Shown: piece after piece, positions 32,845 to 33,083 of the stretch
How the letters are laid out: the number at the start of each line of letters is the position of its first letter
Position numbering within the stretch: position 1 is the stretch's first letter
From: Alteromonas profundi
Lineage (GTDB): Bacteria; Pseudomonadota; Gammaproteobacteria; Enterobacterales; Alteromonadaceae
Assembly (NCBI RefSeq): GCF_010500865.1
Contig: NZ_JAAAWN010000033.1
Coordinates: forward strand, 1 to 33,083
Direction of reading: 5' to 3'
Length of the DNA: 33,083 nt
Notes under the pieces: generated by a model
Database searches by the model: none
Seen by the model: only the letters and a program-made list of their open reading frames with translations
What the model was told of the DNA's origin: nothing
Program-made: the position numbers and the translations under genes

Positions 32845-32957
32845 GTCCTTGTCTGAAGCAGATAGTTAAATTCTTAAAAATTAGCGAGTCTGAACGGCAG
32901 CAAACTTAAACAAGCCGTCATAGTGAAAGTTGTTATCAACCGATGTTAATCGCTCTT

Positions 32958-33083
32958 TGAATCGCCCCGAGTTCATCGGAGACCAGTTTGTTTAAGTCAG
33001 GCCACTTTACCTGACTCGTTTAAATTATCATAGTAGTCTGTTTCATATTGAGCTGGTGAAATATACCCAATTGAAGATAATAA
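32958..33083 (-). mobile_element. End of an IS3-family insertion sequence (continues past window)
   Basis: TGAATCGCCCCGAGTTCATC at 32958-32977, continuing as GGAGACCA, has the form of IS3-family terminal inverted repeats (TGAAC/T-CGCCCCG...GGAGAC). The transposase tail runs leftwards into it from the window edge. No target duplication can be checked because the other end is outside the window. Confidence 0.75.
32997..33083 (-). CDS. C-terminal end of IS3-family transposase (OrfB)
   Basis: The minus frame from the window edge encodes 28 residues ending IGYISPAQYETDYYDNLNES and GKVA before a stop at 32999-32997. I-G-Y-x-S-P-x-x-Y/F-E is the well-known C-terminal signature of IS3-group DDE transposases. 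The catalytic domain is outside the window. It lies 39 bp inside the IS terminus. Confidence 0.85.
   Translation of the reverse strand, partial: LLSSIGYISPAQYETDYYDNLNESGKVA

Larger units (their letters stand above)
10777..33083 (+). mobile_element. Tyrosine-recombinase element (Gamma-Mobile-Trio-like), left end to window edge
   Basis: The left boundary is set by where methyltransferase homology stops inside motif I (about 10776). Four coupled mobility genes follow (10899-16347), then a long cargo of defence-like and unknown genes. The order small recombinase, two large recombinase-like proteins and short coiled-coil protein is what I recall of GMT islands, whose cargo is rich in defence systems; Tn554 (TnpA, TnpB, TnpC) is a more distant parallel. 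The rest of the methyltransferase was not found to the right, so the true right end lies beyond the window or was lost. Just inside the left end, ACATACCCT and ACACCCTAC form imperfect repeats that could be recombinase-binding sites. Confidence 0.6.

Noticed and set aside
1..33083. CRISPR array, tRNA or rRNA genes
   Set aside because: No regularly spaced short repeats, no cloverleaf with CCA-type end and no rRNA-like sequence were seen; direct repeats found are few and unevenly spaced.

Overview
The window has moderate-to-low GC (roughly 40% by eye), compact genes with Shine-Dalgarno sites, and families typical of marine Gammaproteobacteria (DUF2787, DUF6641-like, WYL/BrxR-type regulators, Vibrio-type integron cassettes, IS3). 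An Alteromonadales or Vibrionales host is the most likely reading. There are no housekeeping genes; the whole window is accessory DNA built in layers of mobile elements and defence genes. No rRNA, tRNA or CRISPR array was seen.

Positions 1-6110 hold a plus-strand integrative or plasmid-like module. It contains the tail of an unknown protein, a Rep_trans-like replication initiator, a complete tyrosine recombinase, a protein with two AAA+ domains, then DUF6641-like, DUF2787 and a stand-alone RNase HI N-terminal (viroplasmin) domain. Hairpins separate the units. Positions 6133-7969 (minus strand) encode a coupled AAA ATPase/TOPRIM pair of the RloA/RloB type, a likely anti-phage module. An inverted repeat in the divergent promoter region separates it from a plus-strand operon: WYL regulator (BrxR/CapW type), DUF6933 and an MmeI/YeeA-like DNA methyltransferase.

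The methyltransferase is cut exactly inside its SAM-binding motif I (FDPACG...) by another element. That element begins near 10777 with four translationally coupled genes at 10899-16347: a tyrosine recombinase, a degenerate recombinase-like protein, a large tyrosine recombinase and a small coiled-coil DNA-binding-like protein. This arrangement resembles Gamma-Mobile-Trio (GMT) islands and, more distantly, Tn554. The missing methyltransferase half is not in the window, so the element runs past the right edge or has been rearranged.

The cargo (16.4-32.9 kb) is mostly single genes on the plus strand separated by structured intergenic DNA. It includes three zinc-ribbon proteins (two membrane-anchored, one with a YbjQ domain), three HEPN-like proteins, a PIN nuclease fused to a GntR-like winged helix, a minus-strand helicase/winged-helix pair with a divergent XRE regulator, an exported HNH nuclease, DUF4160, a PD-(D/E)XK protein and an alkyltransferase-like protein. 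Several intergenic stretches look like integron attC sites, and the 29.2-32.8 kb part reads as a short gene-cassette array without a visible integrase. An IS3-family element enters at the right edge.
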